Part shown: positions 1-6,335 of the stretch, in pieces
Position numbering within the stretch: position 1 is the first letter of the stretch
Layout: every line of letters starts with the position of its first letter
NCBI GenBank assembly: GCA_016462055.1
Contig: JAEMTX010000025.1
Location: 1 to 16,094, forward strand
Source of the DNA: Acidimicrobiia bacterium
Lineage (GTDB): Bacteria > Actinomycetota > Acidimicrobiia > Acidimicrobiales > Acidimicrobilacustridaceae
Length of the DNA stretch: 16,094 nucleotides
Direction of reading: 5' to 3'
Notes under the pieces: generated by a model
The model's database searches: none
What the model saw: the letters and a program-made list of their open reading frames with translations, nothing else
What the model was told of the DNA's origin: nothing
Translations under genes and position numbers: made by a program

Positions 1-560
1 ACAAGCACACCAGCTTCGATCATGCTTTCGGCCATAACAAACACGTAAGCGGGACCAGAACCGGAAAGGCCGGTGACCGCATCGATTTTTTCTTCGGGTA
101 CTCGGACCACAACTCCAACCGCTTCGAGCACTGACGCTGCCCAATCGAGGTCGGCCTCTGTGGCCGACGAGCCGGCGGCAATTGCTGCAGCACCCGCACG
201 AACGACTGCAGGAGTGTTCGGCATGGCTCGCACCACGGCGATGCCATCGCCAAGTGATTTCTGCAATGAGGTAGTTGTGACGCCAGCGGCGATCGACAAC
301 ACGCGTTTCGCACCCGCTTCTGCCAAGGCCCGACAGGTGTCGGCGACATCACCGGGTTTCACGGCAATGACCGCGCCGTCAGCCGCCACGAGCGAATCGG
401 TGACAACAATGCCAGGGAAAAGTCGTGTCAGTTCTGCGCGCCGATCGGCGACGCGTTCGATAACTGCGAGTTCACTTGGTTCGGCCCAGCGAGCATCGAG
501 AAGTCCCCCGAGGAGGGCTTCTCCCATGCGACCGCCACCAACAATTTGAAGTCGAATCAT
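1..560 (-). CDS. proC: pyrroline-5-carboxylate reductase, 5' part (truncated by window edge)
   Basis: This enzyme catalyses the last step of proline synthesis, NAD(P)H-dependent reduction of pyrroline-5-carboxylate, in the cytoplasm. About 186 codons are visible, read leftwards from ATG at 558-560; the 3' end lies outside the window. The protein opens with a Rossmann strand and the dinucleotide loop IVGGGRMGEALL (residues 6-17). It then shows AVKPGDV near residue 66, the family motif VRAMPNTPAVV near residue 112, and GLSGSGPAYVF near residue 164, which begins the C-terminal dimerisation and substrate domain. These motifs in this order are diagnostic for ProC. The start is supported by a TAGCGT -10 element six bases upstream, which predicts a leaderless mRNA. 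The gene is separated by 200 bp from the mshA-ybjN pair on the same strand, so it probably has its own promoter. I see no anomaly in the visible part. Confidence 0.93.
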   Translation of the reverse strand, partial: MIRLQIVGGGRMGEALLGGLLDARWAEPSELAVIERVADRRAELTRLFPGIVVTDSLVAADGAVIAVKPGDVADTCRALAEAGAKRVLSIAAGVTTTSLQKSLGDGIAVVRAMPNTPAVVRAGAAAIAAGSSATEADLDWAASVLEAVGVVVRVPEEKIDAVTGLSGSGPAYVFVMAESMIEAGVL

Positions 561-574
561 GGTGAGACGCTACC
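561..574 (-). promoter_or_regulatory. proC -10 element, predicted leaderless start
   Basis: On the minus strand GGTAGCGT is followed by six bases (CTCACC) and the proC ATG. TAGCGT (567-572) fits the actinobacterial TANNNT -10. Transcription would start at or next to the A of ATG, and no Shine-Dalgarno sequence is present. No convincing -35 is visible. The same octamer with the same spacing precedes the PIG-V-like gene at 8396. Confidence 0.55.
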
Positions 575-621
575 CAATCGGCGCGAGTCGGCCTTTACCG
601 ATTCACGCTCGCTACCGAATC

Positions 622-691
622 GTTGTCCGGGTGGTCGATCCGACACACCCACTTCCCCGATGAATGCAGCGGTTCGCGCCACCCGGACGAC
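622..691. repeat. perfect 10-bp inverted repeat in the gap between ybjN-like gene and proC
   Basis: GTCCGGGTGG at 625-634 is matched by its exact reverse complement CCACCCGGAC at 679-688. The arms can be extended outward with G622-C691, T623-A690 and a T-G wobble. The spacer is about 44 bp. The element sits in the only non-coding stretch of about 200 bp in the window, downstream of the mshA-ybjN operon and upstream of proC, all on the minus strand. It could form an RNA hairpin (termination or a leader structure) or be a pair of protein-binding half sites. No T-tract follows it. Apart from this repeat and the proC promoter I see nothing in 561-760. Confidence 0.4.
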
Positions 692-760
692 CGTGACAGT
701 AAGGCCCGGCAGTTCGGTGGCGCATGGGCCAAACGAGCGATTCGCCCGCGACTGGCGCAA

Positions 761-1228
761 CTAGTTCGTGGCAAAACGCGTGGCGAATCCGATGCGCAGC
801 GCCGGCAAGAAGAACTGTTCGACATACATGTAGATCGACCCGAGGATTCGGTCGAGTTCCCCATCGTCAATCGCGTGAACGGGAAGCGAGCCAGCAAGAA
901 AGACAGCGTCTTCCTCACCGATACAAAATGACATCCCGTTGACTTTTCGATTTCGCCGGAGGAGATGCTCGAAAAACTGCGCATGGTTCTCGTCGGGAGC
1001 GGGAATCACATAGGTCTCGTAGTGCAAGGTCCTCTGACGCAACGTGAACCAAATCGTGAATATGTCTTTGCTCTCGCCGAGGACTCGGATATACCAACGA
1101 CGTTCCGAAGGCTCACCGCGTTCAACTGCTGCAACTATCGGATTCCGCGCAAGTTCATTTGCCAACCACTCGCTGATTTGGATCTCGATCAGATCAAGTT
1201 GCTGTTCGTCAGCGATGTCATCGGCCAT
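761..1228 (-). CDS. YbjN-domain protein
   Basis: This 155-residue soluble protein resembles the YbjN family (sensory transduction regulator-like, with a fold related to type III secretion chaperones). It has an acidic N-terminal helix, a strand-rich middle with WYIRVLGESKD and IWFTLRQRTLHYETYVIPAP (about residues 45-80), and a helix-rich C-terminal half with the ligand-pocket-like stretch FCIGEEDAVFLAG. There is no signal peptide or membrane segment. It starts 3 bp after the mshA stop codon, so the two are almost certainly cotranscribed and translationally coupled. Mycobacteria keep a YbjN-like gene immediately after mshA too (the Rv0486-Rv0487 arrangement), which suggests a conserved functional link. 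Its molecular role is not established. The frame stays open for 67 codons past the stop, but I read that as chance. Family assignment is fairly sure; function is unknown. Confidence 0.8.
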   Translation of the reverse strand: MADDIADEQQLDLIEIQISEWLANELARNPIVAAVERGEPSERRWYIRVLGESKDIFTIWFTLRQRTLHYETYVIPAPDENHAQFFEHLLRRNRKVNGMSFCIGEEDAVFLAGSLPVHAIDDGELDRILGSIYMYVEQFFLPALRIGFATRFATN

Positions 1229-1231
1229 GGT

Positions 1232-2449
1232 TTATCGGCATTCCACAAGTGCGCGAGTGGTGAGATCGGCATACAAGCGGCGCAGACGGGCCGCCGTTGT
1301 CGACCATGTGTAGTGCGACGCACTTTCGGCGGCGGCTGCAGCCATCGATTGTGCGAATGACGGCGTATCGAGAATGGTCCCGATCGCCTCGGCATACTCG
1401 CGAGGGTCACGGTTGTCGATGAGAAAGCCAGTGACTCCGTCATCAACCAGCGTTAACAAACCACCAACAGCAGCGGCAACTACCGGAGTTCCACAAGCGG
1501 CAGCTTCAAGTGCGACGAGCCCAAAGGATTCAGAACGACTCGGAACAATGCACACATCGGCAGCGCGGTAGTAGGTGGAAAGAAGGTGATGAGGCTGAGG
1601 CGGAACAAATCGGACACGCTCAGTCAGACCAAGCGCATCGACTAACGACGTTGCGGCGTCGAGTTCAGCGCGGCCTTCGGCGCCGCTCGCTCCGCCCACG
1701 ACTAACAACAACGCATCGGGATGCGATTCGGACAACTCGGCCAATGCTGCAATCGCAATTGTCAGACCCTTGAGTGGCTGAATACGCCCAGCGAACAACA
1801 ACACCGGATGATCGCCAAGGCCGAGTGCAAAGCGCGCGCCGCGACGATCGCCAGCAGAGAAGAACGCATGATCAACGCCAGGCGGAACTATTTCGATTCG
1901 GGTTGGGTCAGCTCCGTACAGCTCAACGAGTTGCGTCGCTTCCGCCGCACAGTTGGCGAGGATCGCATCGGAACACGCAATAACTTCGGTCTCGGCCTGA
2001 ATCCGGCGCTCTGGTTCCGCGTCGCCAGTTTCAGCCTTGACACGGGCAAGAGTGTGGAACGTTGACACCAGCGGCAACGACAGCTCGTGCTTGAGACGAT
2101 GACCGACCACGCCCGACAACCAATAGTTGGCATGGATCGCGTCGGGTCCATCGGCACGCTGCAAGTGGCGAGCAACGCCATCGGAGAACTCGTCAAGAAC
2201 TTCGGGGAGGTCTTCCTTCGCAAGGTCAAGCGGGCCAGCATCGACATGTACGACTCGGAAGCCCGGCTCAACATCGACGAAATCGGGTTGATCCTCGGCC
2301 GAGCGCCGTGTGTAGACCTCGGTTCGAACGCCAGCTTGTGCGAGCGCGCCGACGAGTTCGCGCACGTACACATTCATCCCGCCCGAATCGCCACTGCCAG
2401 GTTGCGCAAGGGGGGAGGTGTGAAGCGAAAGTACCGCTAGAGATTGCAT
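1232..2449 (-). CDS. mshA: D-inositol-3-phosphate glycosyltransferase (mycothiol step 1)
   Basis: MshA transfers GlcNAc from UDP-GlcNAc to 1D-myo-inositol 3-phosphate, the first committed step of mycothiol synthesis, in the cytoplasm. The 405-residue GT4 (GT-B fold) protein has the MshA N-terminal signature HTSPLAQPGSGDSGGMNVYV (residues 10-29). It has the inositol-phosphate pocket region with HANYWLSG near residue 106 and STFHTLARVK near residue 129. The sugar-nucleotide domain carries LLFAGRIQPLKG (217-228) and the EX7E motif from E307 to E315 in PSRSESFGLVALEAAACG. Length is close to that of corynebacterial and mycobacterial enzymes. The ATG at 2447-2449 opens exactly at the conserved N-terminus. 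A TAACGT -10 lies nine bases upstream, inside a short inverted repeat. The YbjN-like gene follows at 3 bp. The other mycothiol genes are not in this window. Confidence 0.93.
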   Translation of the reverse strand: MQSLAVLSLHTSPLAQPGSGDSGGMNVYVRELVGALAQAGVRTEVYTRRSAEDQPDFVDVEPGFRVVHVDAGPLDLAKEDLPEVLDEFSDGVARHLQRADGPDAIHANYWLSGVVGHRLKHELSLPLVSTFHTLARVKAETGDAEPERRIQAETEVIACSDAILANCAAEATQLVELYGADPTRIEIVPPGVDHAFFSAGDRRGARFALGLGDHPVLLFAGRIQPLKGLTIAIAALAELSESHPDALLLVVGGASGAEGRAELDAATSLVDALGLTERVRFVPPQPHHLLSTYYRAADVCIVPSRSESFGLVALEAAACGTPVVAAAVGGLLTLVDDGVTGFLIDNRDPREYAEAIGTILDTPSFAQSMAAAAAESASHYTWSTTAARLRRLYADLTTRALVECR

Positions 2450-2474
2450 GACCCCTCTACGTTACGGGGAGAGG
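2450..2474 (-). promoter_or_regulatory. mshA promoter region with overlapping inverted repeat
   Basis: On the minus strand CGTAACGT precedes the mshA ATG, with nine bases between TAACGT (2459-2464) and ATG. That leaves a leader of only about 3 nt. AGAGGGG lies directly against the start codon, too close for a normal Shine-Dalgarno spacing. CCTCT (2454-2458) and AGAGG (2470-2474) form an inverted repeat that brackets the -10 and could be an operator. Confidence 0.4.
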
Positions 2475-2498
2475 ACCCCCAGAAACACCTTCAGGGGT
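2475..2498 (-). terminator. possible weak hairpin after the CdsA-like gene
   Basis: On the minus strand ACCCC and GGGGT arms enclose a short loop about 60 bp after the stop of the gene at 2556. The five Watson-Crick pairs can be extended by wobble pairs. There is no U-tract, so this is at best a weak or factor-assisted terminator before mshA. Confidence 0.25.
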
Positions 2499-2555
2499 TC
2501 GGACCGCTCCAAAACTCTGATCTCGAGCGGCAAACCTCGTATCCGCCTGGCGGCG

Positions 2556-3326
2556 TCAGCCGATACGGGAGAGATAGTTGGTCAGCATCCAACACCACAC
2601 CGGGGCAACGACCAGCCACACATCCAGCCGCCGAAGGGCTGGACCGGCGGACTCTGAGGTTGGGGCCAATACCGAAGCCAATAACGCACCGAGTGGAGCA
2701 AGTACCGCAACAAGAGCGCCAAACACCCAACCGGCACGAGTCTCAAATGGCCCAATTTGGAACACCGCTTCAGCAAAGGTCACAACCATCACCGCTGCGA
2801 TTCCCGACAGTGGGCCTTCGAAAATGCTTTGCGCTTCCGAACCCATCAGATAGTCGCCCGTTTCATAGGCACTGATAAGGATGAGCAGAACGACAAGCGC
2901 ACCCATATCGGTGCGTCCGGTCAGTACGACCGAGCCAGCACCAAGCGCAGGAAGAATCGTCGAACGGAGCCCCACAAGAATATCGCTCCGAAGAACGCCA
3001 CTGACAACAACAATTGTTGTCGCAACGATGAGACCAGCTCCAAATCCAATAGGGCCGGCGAGTGCGGCAATCGGAACAACTGCGGCAGCAACACCACAAA
3101 CAATTGGATTGGATTTTCGCCCGGCATCAGCCCATGCGCGAACAGTTTGCATTGCCGCAACTGCTGCAAGCACCGAAAAGAGCACGGACACTGCAATCGT
3201 TCCCAAGGCGCAAGCCGCGCATGCAGCGATGAACCACAACACACCTAAACGCGCGTGTGGGCCGTCTGGCTTCGGGAGATAGACGAGTCGACCAACAATC
3301 GTTGATTTGGCTTTTGTGCCACTCAC
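2556..3326 (-). CDS. multi-pass membrane protein, phosphatidate cytidylyltransferase (CdsA)-like
   Basis: This 256-residue integral membrane protein has a short charged N-terminus (MSGTKAKSTIVGRLVYLPKPD) followed by roughly seven to eight hydrophobic segments from residue 27 onward. In its C-terminal half it has SAYETGDYLMGS, FEGPLSGIAAVMVVTF and the ending ALRRLDVWLVVAPVW. These resemble the layout of CdsA-family CTP:phosphatidate cytidylyltransferases, in which a glycine-rich membrane segment precedes a conserved D-R-x-D element. The canonical CdsA signature is degenerate, so activity is uncertain and it could be a diverged paralogue with another substrate. Its GTG start overlaps the stop of the upstream MoaD-like gene by 4 bp (GTGA), so the two are translationally coupled. 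Membrane localisation is confident; the CdsA relationship is an inference from pattern resemblance only. Confidence 0.6.
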   Translation of the reverse strand: MSGTKAKSTIVGRLVYLPKPDGPHARLGVLWFIAACAACALGTIAVSVLFSVLAAVAAMQTVRAWADAGRKSNPIVCGVAAAVVPIAALAGPIGFGAGLIVATTIVVVSGVLRSDILVGLRSTILPALGAGSVVLTGRTDMGALVVLLILISAYETGDYLMGSEAQSIFEGPLSGIAAVMVVTFAEAVFQIGPFETRAGWVFGALVAVLAPLGALLASVLAPTSESAGPALRRLDVWLVVAPVWCWMLTNYLSRIG

Positions 3327-3565
3327 GAGTGCCCACCAGAAACAGGCGGTAGCACTGCAATTTCGTCGGTATCAGTGACGGCTGCGTCACCAGTGACGGG
3401 CTCGCCGTTGCACCACACACGACTCGTTGCCACGACCTCGGCAAACGCAGGTCCGTAACGTCGGGCCGCCTCGGCAAGAACTTCGTCGACAGTTGACCCC
3501 GCGATTACGTCTCGGCTGGTTCCGGCTGCTTCCCGGGCCGACGCGAACAGACGAAGAGAAGCCAC
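3323..3565 (-). CDS. MoaD/ThiS-family ubiquitin-like sulfur carrier protein
   Basis: This 80-residue protein has the beta-grasp pattern of MoaD/ThiS: an opening strand SLRLFASAREAAG, the helix STVDEVLAEAARRYG (about residues 24-38), a late strand with EIAVLPPVSGG, and the C-terminal di-glycine that family members use as acyl-adenylate and then thiocarboxylate. The sequence does not end at GG but continues with His-Ser before TGA, so the di-glycine is internal. Family members with such tails need proteolytic trimming before activation. The start is GTG at 3563-3565, supported by TAACCT six bases upstream. It is the first gene of a coupled pair with the CdsA-like gene. No MoaE, MoeB or ThiF partner is in view, so molybdopterin, thiamine or another sulfur pathway cannot be chosen. 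Confidence 0.85.
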   Translation of the reverse strand: MASLRLFASAREAAGTSRDVIAGSTVDEVLAEAARRYGPAFAEVVATSRVWCNGEPVTGDAAVTDTDEIAVLPPVSGGHS

Positions 3566-3625
3566 AAGCGAAGGTTACGTGGTCGCCGACTCACGTCGGT
3601 CTCGATGGTCGGGTACCGTCACGCC
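3566..3625. promoter_or_regulatory. divergent promoter region, MoaD-like gene / histidine phosphatase
   Basis: Two -10 elements face away from each other. TAACCT on the minus strand (3572-3577) is six bases before the GTG of the MoaD-like gene. TACCGT on the plus strand (3614-3619) is six bases before the GTG of the phosphatase. Between them CCGAC-TCAC-GTCGG (3586-3599) is a perfect 5-bp inverted repeat, nearly central, that could bind a shared regulator. No clear -35 is visible on either side. Confidence 0.5.
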
Positions 3626-4216
3626 GTGACCCGCCTCCTACTTGTACGCCACGGACAGTCCGAATGGAACGCCGTTGGCCGTTGGCAGGGAAAGGCCGAC
3701 CCCGAACTCACCGACTTCGGCCGACAGCAGGCATTCCATGCCGCCCAGCGAATCGGCTCAGTAGACGTCATCGTTGCCTCACCGCTCGTTCGCGCGTTTG
3801 AAACGGCGCAAATTATTAGTTCTCAAATTGGCGTCGGGCCCATCGTGATCGATCCCGATCTCATGGAACGCGACGCTGGCGAATGGGAAGGCCTGACCCG
3901 CGCCGAGATCGACACCGAGTGGCCGGGATACCTCGGTCATGACAAATGGCCTCCCGGCTACGAACTGCACGATGAATTACTTGTTCGCACCCGCGCCGCA
4001 CTCGACCGCATCCACGCTGAGTATGAAGGCGCAGATGTCCTCGTGCTCACGCACGGTGGCGTGATCGGCACGCTTGAGGTCCAACATTCTGAACAATGGC
4101 AACGCATGCCGAACCTCGGCGGACGCGTGTTTGTCCACCATGGCGACTGCCTCGAAATCGGCGAACGAATGGTTCTCGTCGAGGACGATGAAATCACTAT
4201 TCCCGATCAGATTTGA
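3626..4216 (+). CDS. histidine phosphatase family protein (phosphoglycerate mutase-like)
   Basis: This is a soluble phosphatase or mutase of the RHG superfamily. LLLVRHGQSEWN (residues 4-15) contains the phospho-acceptor His of RHG. GRWQGKADPELTDFGRQQA follows in typical order. MERDAGEWEGL near residue 80 carries the acid-base Glu region. LVLTHGGVIGTLE near residue 140 supplies the second catalytic His. At 196 residues it matches the short, single-domain members rather than the 230-250-residue glycolytic dPGM. The substrate cannot be told from sequence. I chose GTG at 3626 rather than ATG at 3605 because the protein then begins directly at the conserved MTRLLLVRHG and the TACCGT -10 lies exactly six bases upstream. 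The ATG at 3605 would lie upstream of that -10 element. The metallopeptidase gene follows with overlap or an 8-bp gap. Confidence 0.88.
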   Translation: MTRLLLVRHGQSEWNAVGRWQGKADPELTDFGRQQAFHAAQRIGSVDVIVASPLVRAFETAQIISSQIGVGPIVIDPDLMERDAGEWEGLTRAEIDTEWPGYLGHDKWPPGYELHDELLVRTRAALDRIHAEYEGADVLVLTHGGVIGTLEVQHSEQWQRMPNLGGRVFVHHGDCLEIGERMVLVEDDEITIPDQI

Positions 4217-4224
4217 ATGATCCG

Positions 4225-4791
4225 ATGACCGAGCCCCAACGTTCCTCACTCCCAGTAGAGATCGTTAGGTCGCGGCGTCGTCGAAAGACGGTGCAGGCCA
4301 CCATCGTCGACGGTGTCATTCGCGTCCAAGCACCCGCTTCTATGTCGGAGCGCGAACTCAATGAGCATGTTCATTACCTCGTCGCTCGTCTCGAACGCCG
4401 CTTTCGATCCGAGACTGTCGATCTCGAATCACGCGCGCTGCGCCTGTCAAAACGATTCTCACTTCCCAAAGCCACGTCAGTGGAGTGGGCCGATCAGCGA
4501 AGTCAGTGGGGATCGTGTACGACGACGAATGGTGAAATTCGAATCTCGAACCGGCTAGCGGCGTACCCGCCATGGGTTCTCGATTACGTCATCGTCCACG
4601 AACTCGCTCATCTCGTTGAAGCAAACCACTCTCCCGCGTTCAACGCACTCGTTGCTAAGTACCCACTCGCAGAACGCGCGCGCGGCTTTCTCATGGCCAT
4701 TTCTTTTGGCGAAACCGGAATTGCTCAAGATGTCGACGGAGAAGCACCGCAACCGGAAGAAGAAACCGATTCGCCCCTCACGCTGTTTTAG
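4225..4791 (+). CDS. YgjP/DUF45-type zinc metallopeptidase (M48-like)
   Basis: This 188-residue soluble protein is of the YgjP-like family. Arg-rich VEIVRSRRRRKTVQATI opens the domain. RSQWGSCTTTNGEIRISNRL and PPWVLDYVIVHELAHLVEANHSPAF show the family WGSC element and the zinc signature HELAH, with a third His ligand in NHSPAF. That is the usual HExxH-(N)-H layout. No signal peptide or membrane segment is visible, so it acts in the cytoplasm; substrates of this family are poorly known. The C-terminal tail is acidic and proline-rich (EAPQPEEETDSPL). ATG at 4225 lies 8 bp after the phosphatase stop; an in-frame TTG at 4213 would overlap that stop by 4 bp (TTGA) and is a serious alternative. The stop is only 3 bp from the stop of the convergent methyltransferase gene. 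Confidence 0.82.
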   Translation: MTEPQRSSLPVEIVRSRRRRKTVQATIVDGVIRVQAPASMSERELNEHVHYLVARLERRFRSETVDLESRALRLSKRFSLPKATSVEWADQRSQWGSCTTTNGEIRISNRLAAYPPWVLDYVIVHELAHLVEANHSPAFNALVAKYPLAERARGFLMAISFGETGIAQDVDGEAPQPEEETDSPLTLF

Positions 4792-4794
4792 AGC

Positions 4795-5478
4795 TCAGGC
4801 CTGTCTTTTTCGGCCTATGACCACACAATGCGGATGGAAGTAGCCCTTGTCAAGGCGCGACATCTGCGTTTCGAGTCCGTCAGACCTCATAAGCGCTTCG
4901 AGTTCAACAGCAGAGGGAAAGTTCAATGCATCGCCGTGGGTGATTCGCAGCACTTTTGTTGCAAGAAACTCTTGGAACTGCGCCATCTGTGCCTTGAACT
5001 TCGGTGAAGTGTCGACTTCCTTCACGACCAAAAGTCCATCAGGCGAGAGCGCTTCAACGCATTCGGCGAGCAGCGCCGTTCGGGCTTCGACTGGAAGAAG
5101 GTAAAGCACGTCAGCGAAAACAATCGCATCCCAACCGCCATCAATGAGCGGCACATCGCCAGACGATCGGTGTTCAAACGAAAGGTTTGCTTCACCATTG
5201 CGAAGGCCGAGAACCGACTGCTTAGCGAGCGCGATCTTTTCTCCATCGATGTCAATACCTACGACGCTGCGGCCTAGAGAGGAAACGGCGAGGAACGTCG
5301 TGAATACTCCGTGACCACAACCGACTTCGAGAATGTTTCCTGAACGCGGAACCTCAACCTCAAGTGCCTCGAAAGGGGCTGTCCACCACCGAATGTTTGT
5401 ATGAAGGCGCGCCGACCGCGGTAAATCTCGCCACAGTGCAAGCGTTCGTTTCGCTGCCACCGAACGAGGTGGCTTCAC
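4795..5478 (-). CDS. class I SAM-dependent methyltransferase
   Basis: This 227-residue Rossmann methyltransferase has motif I ILEVGCGHGVFT (about 49-60), the acidic loop VVGIDIDGEKIALAK (about 72-86), and motif post-II DAIVFADVLYLLP, followed by LSPDGLLVVKEVD. The substrate is not evident; the position as last gene of an envelope-sugar operon suggests a glycan or lipid product, but this is inference. Two GTG starts are possible, at 5487 (13-bp overlap with the deacetylase gene) and 5478 (4-bp GTGA overlap). I prefer 5478 because AGGTGGGG lies about five bases before it and the 4-bp overlap matches other junctions here. Both start options precede the SAM domain, so function is unaffected. Confidence 0.85.
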   Translation of the reverse strand: MKPPRSVAAKRTLALWRDLPRSARLHTNIRWWTAPFEALEVEVPRSGNILEVGCGHGVFTTFLAVSSLGRSVVGIDIDGEKIALAKQSVLGLRNGEANLSFEHRSSGDVPLIDGGWDAIVFADVLYLLPVEARTALLAECVEALSPDGLLVVKEVDTSPKFKAQMAQFQEFLATKVLRITHGDALNFPSAVELEALMRSDGLETQMSRLDKGYFHPHCVVIGRKRQA

Positions 5479-6335
5479 ATTCCCCACCTAGGAAGATCAG
5501 CAAAAGTCCCGAGTCGAAAGCCCGAGTCTTCAATCGCCGAGCGCACGGTGTCCGAACACAACGCAGTGAACTCGAGATCCCAGTTGTAGTTCCATCGGTA
5601 GCGATCGCGTTCGGGGTCATCTGGTAATCCGGGATGACTTCCAATTTCCACACTTGTCGCACCTGAAGCGGCCAAGAGGACAATCGCTTGAACCATTTCT
5701 GTGGTGCCGAGTGATCCAGCTTCATCAAGACCTGTCGCCGCTCCTGTCCAGGCCCAGTGCCGTTCACGCAACTGCGCCTCGAGTTGACGCGCAAGACGTC
5801 GGACCACAACACCCACCGGACCGCGCGCATTCGACCGCGTCACACGCATGGCATGAACGCCATTCGCATCACCAAGATCGAGTAGCACTCGACTCACAGA
5901 TGGCCAGAGATGAATGTGTTGATGCGTATCAAAATGATCGACAACAAGGCCCTCGCCAGAGATGGCTTCAAGTTGAGCAGCAAACTCTCGACGGAGATCA
6001 TCGGGATCGATTCGATGAGCAGCAGCACGAGGCAAAAATGCTTTCCAGGTTGGCCAGAAATTTCCTCGTTTGTCGACCAGCGAAGGAACTTCGCGAGCCG
6101 ACAGCAGAGGAGGATCCTCACCGACTGCGGTGAAATGGGCACCCACTCCAAGACTTGAGACATCGCGCAATTGCTTCGCCGAAGAACTAAATGCTGGCGC
6201 TACAGCGATGACTGACGTTGACGTCACGACTCCACGTTCATGAGCCTCAATGATCCCTTGAGAGACTCGTGCCGTGAGGCCGAAGTCATCGGCAGAAACA
6301 ATCAGAATGGGTGCTTCGTCGTTTGACGACTTCAC
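5475..6335 (-). CDS. YdjC/ChbG/HpnK-family carbohydrate deacetylase
   Basis: This 286-residue metal-dependent deacetylase removes N-acetyl groups from sugars in characterised relatives: ChbG on chitooligosaccharides, HpnK on hopanoid-linked GlcNAc, and NaxD on undecaprenyl-phosphate-GalNAc. The family motifs are complete: ADDFGL (15-20) with the metal-binding and catalytic Asp pair, GAHF with His67, FDTHQHIHLW with His138, and VEIGSHPGLPDDP near residue 231. There is no signal peptide, so it acts on a cytosolic or membrane-surface substrate. The GTG start overlaps the stop of the GT2 gene by 4 bp. Next to a polyprenyl-phosphate sugar synthase-like gene and a GT-C transferase, its likeliest substrate is a lipid-linked N-acetylhexosamine. 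That is inference from gene context and the NaxD and HpnK precedents. Confidence 0.88.
   Translation of the reverse strand: MKSSNDEAPILIVSADDFGLTARVSQGIIEAHERGVVTSTSVIAVAPAFSSSAKQLRDVSSLGVGAHFTAVGEDPPLLSAREVPSLVDKRGNFWPTWKAFLPRAAAHRIDPDDLRREFAAQLEAISGEGLVVDHFDTHQHIHLWPSVSRVLLDLGDANGVHAMRVTRSNARGPVGVVVRRLARQLEAQLRERHWAWTGAATGLDEAGSLGTTEMVQAIVLLAASGATSVEIGSHPGLPDDPERDRYRWNYNWDLEFTALCSDTVRSAIEDSGFRLGTFADLPRWGM

Noticed and set aside
73..549. Plus-strand open frame opposite proC
   Set aside because: The minus strand encodes an unmistakable ProC; the plus-strand translation is Thr/Ser/Ala/Arg-rich with no motif.
557..760. Open frame of 67 codons continuing past the YbjN-like stop and touching the proC start
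   Set aside because: It needs a TTG start with no ribosome-binding site, has Arg/Ser-rich composition typical of a non-coding GC-rich frame, and resembles nothing known. It is simply stop-free read-through of the same frame.
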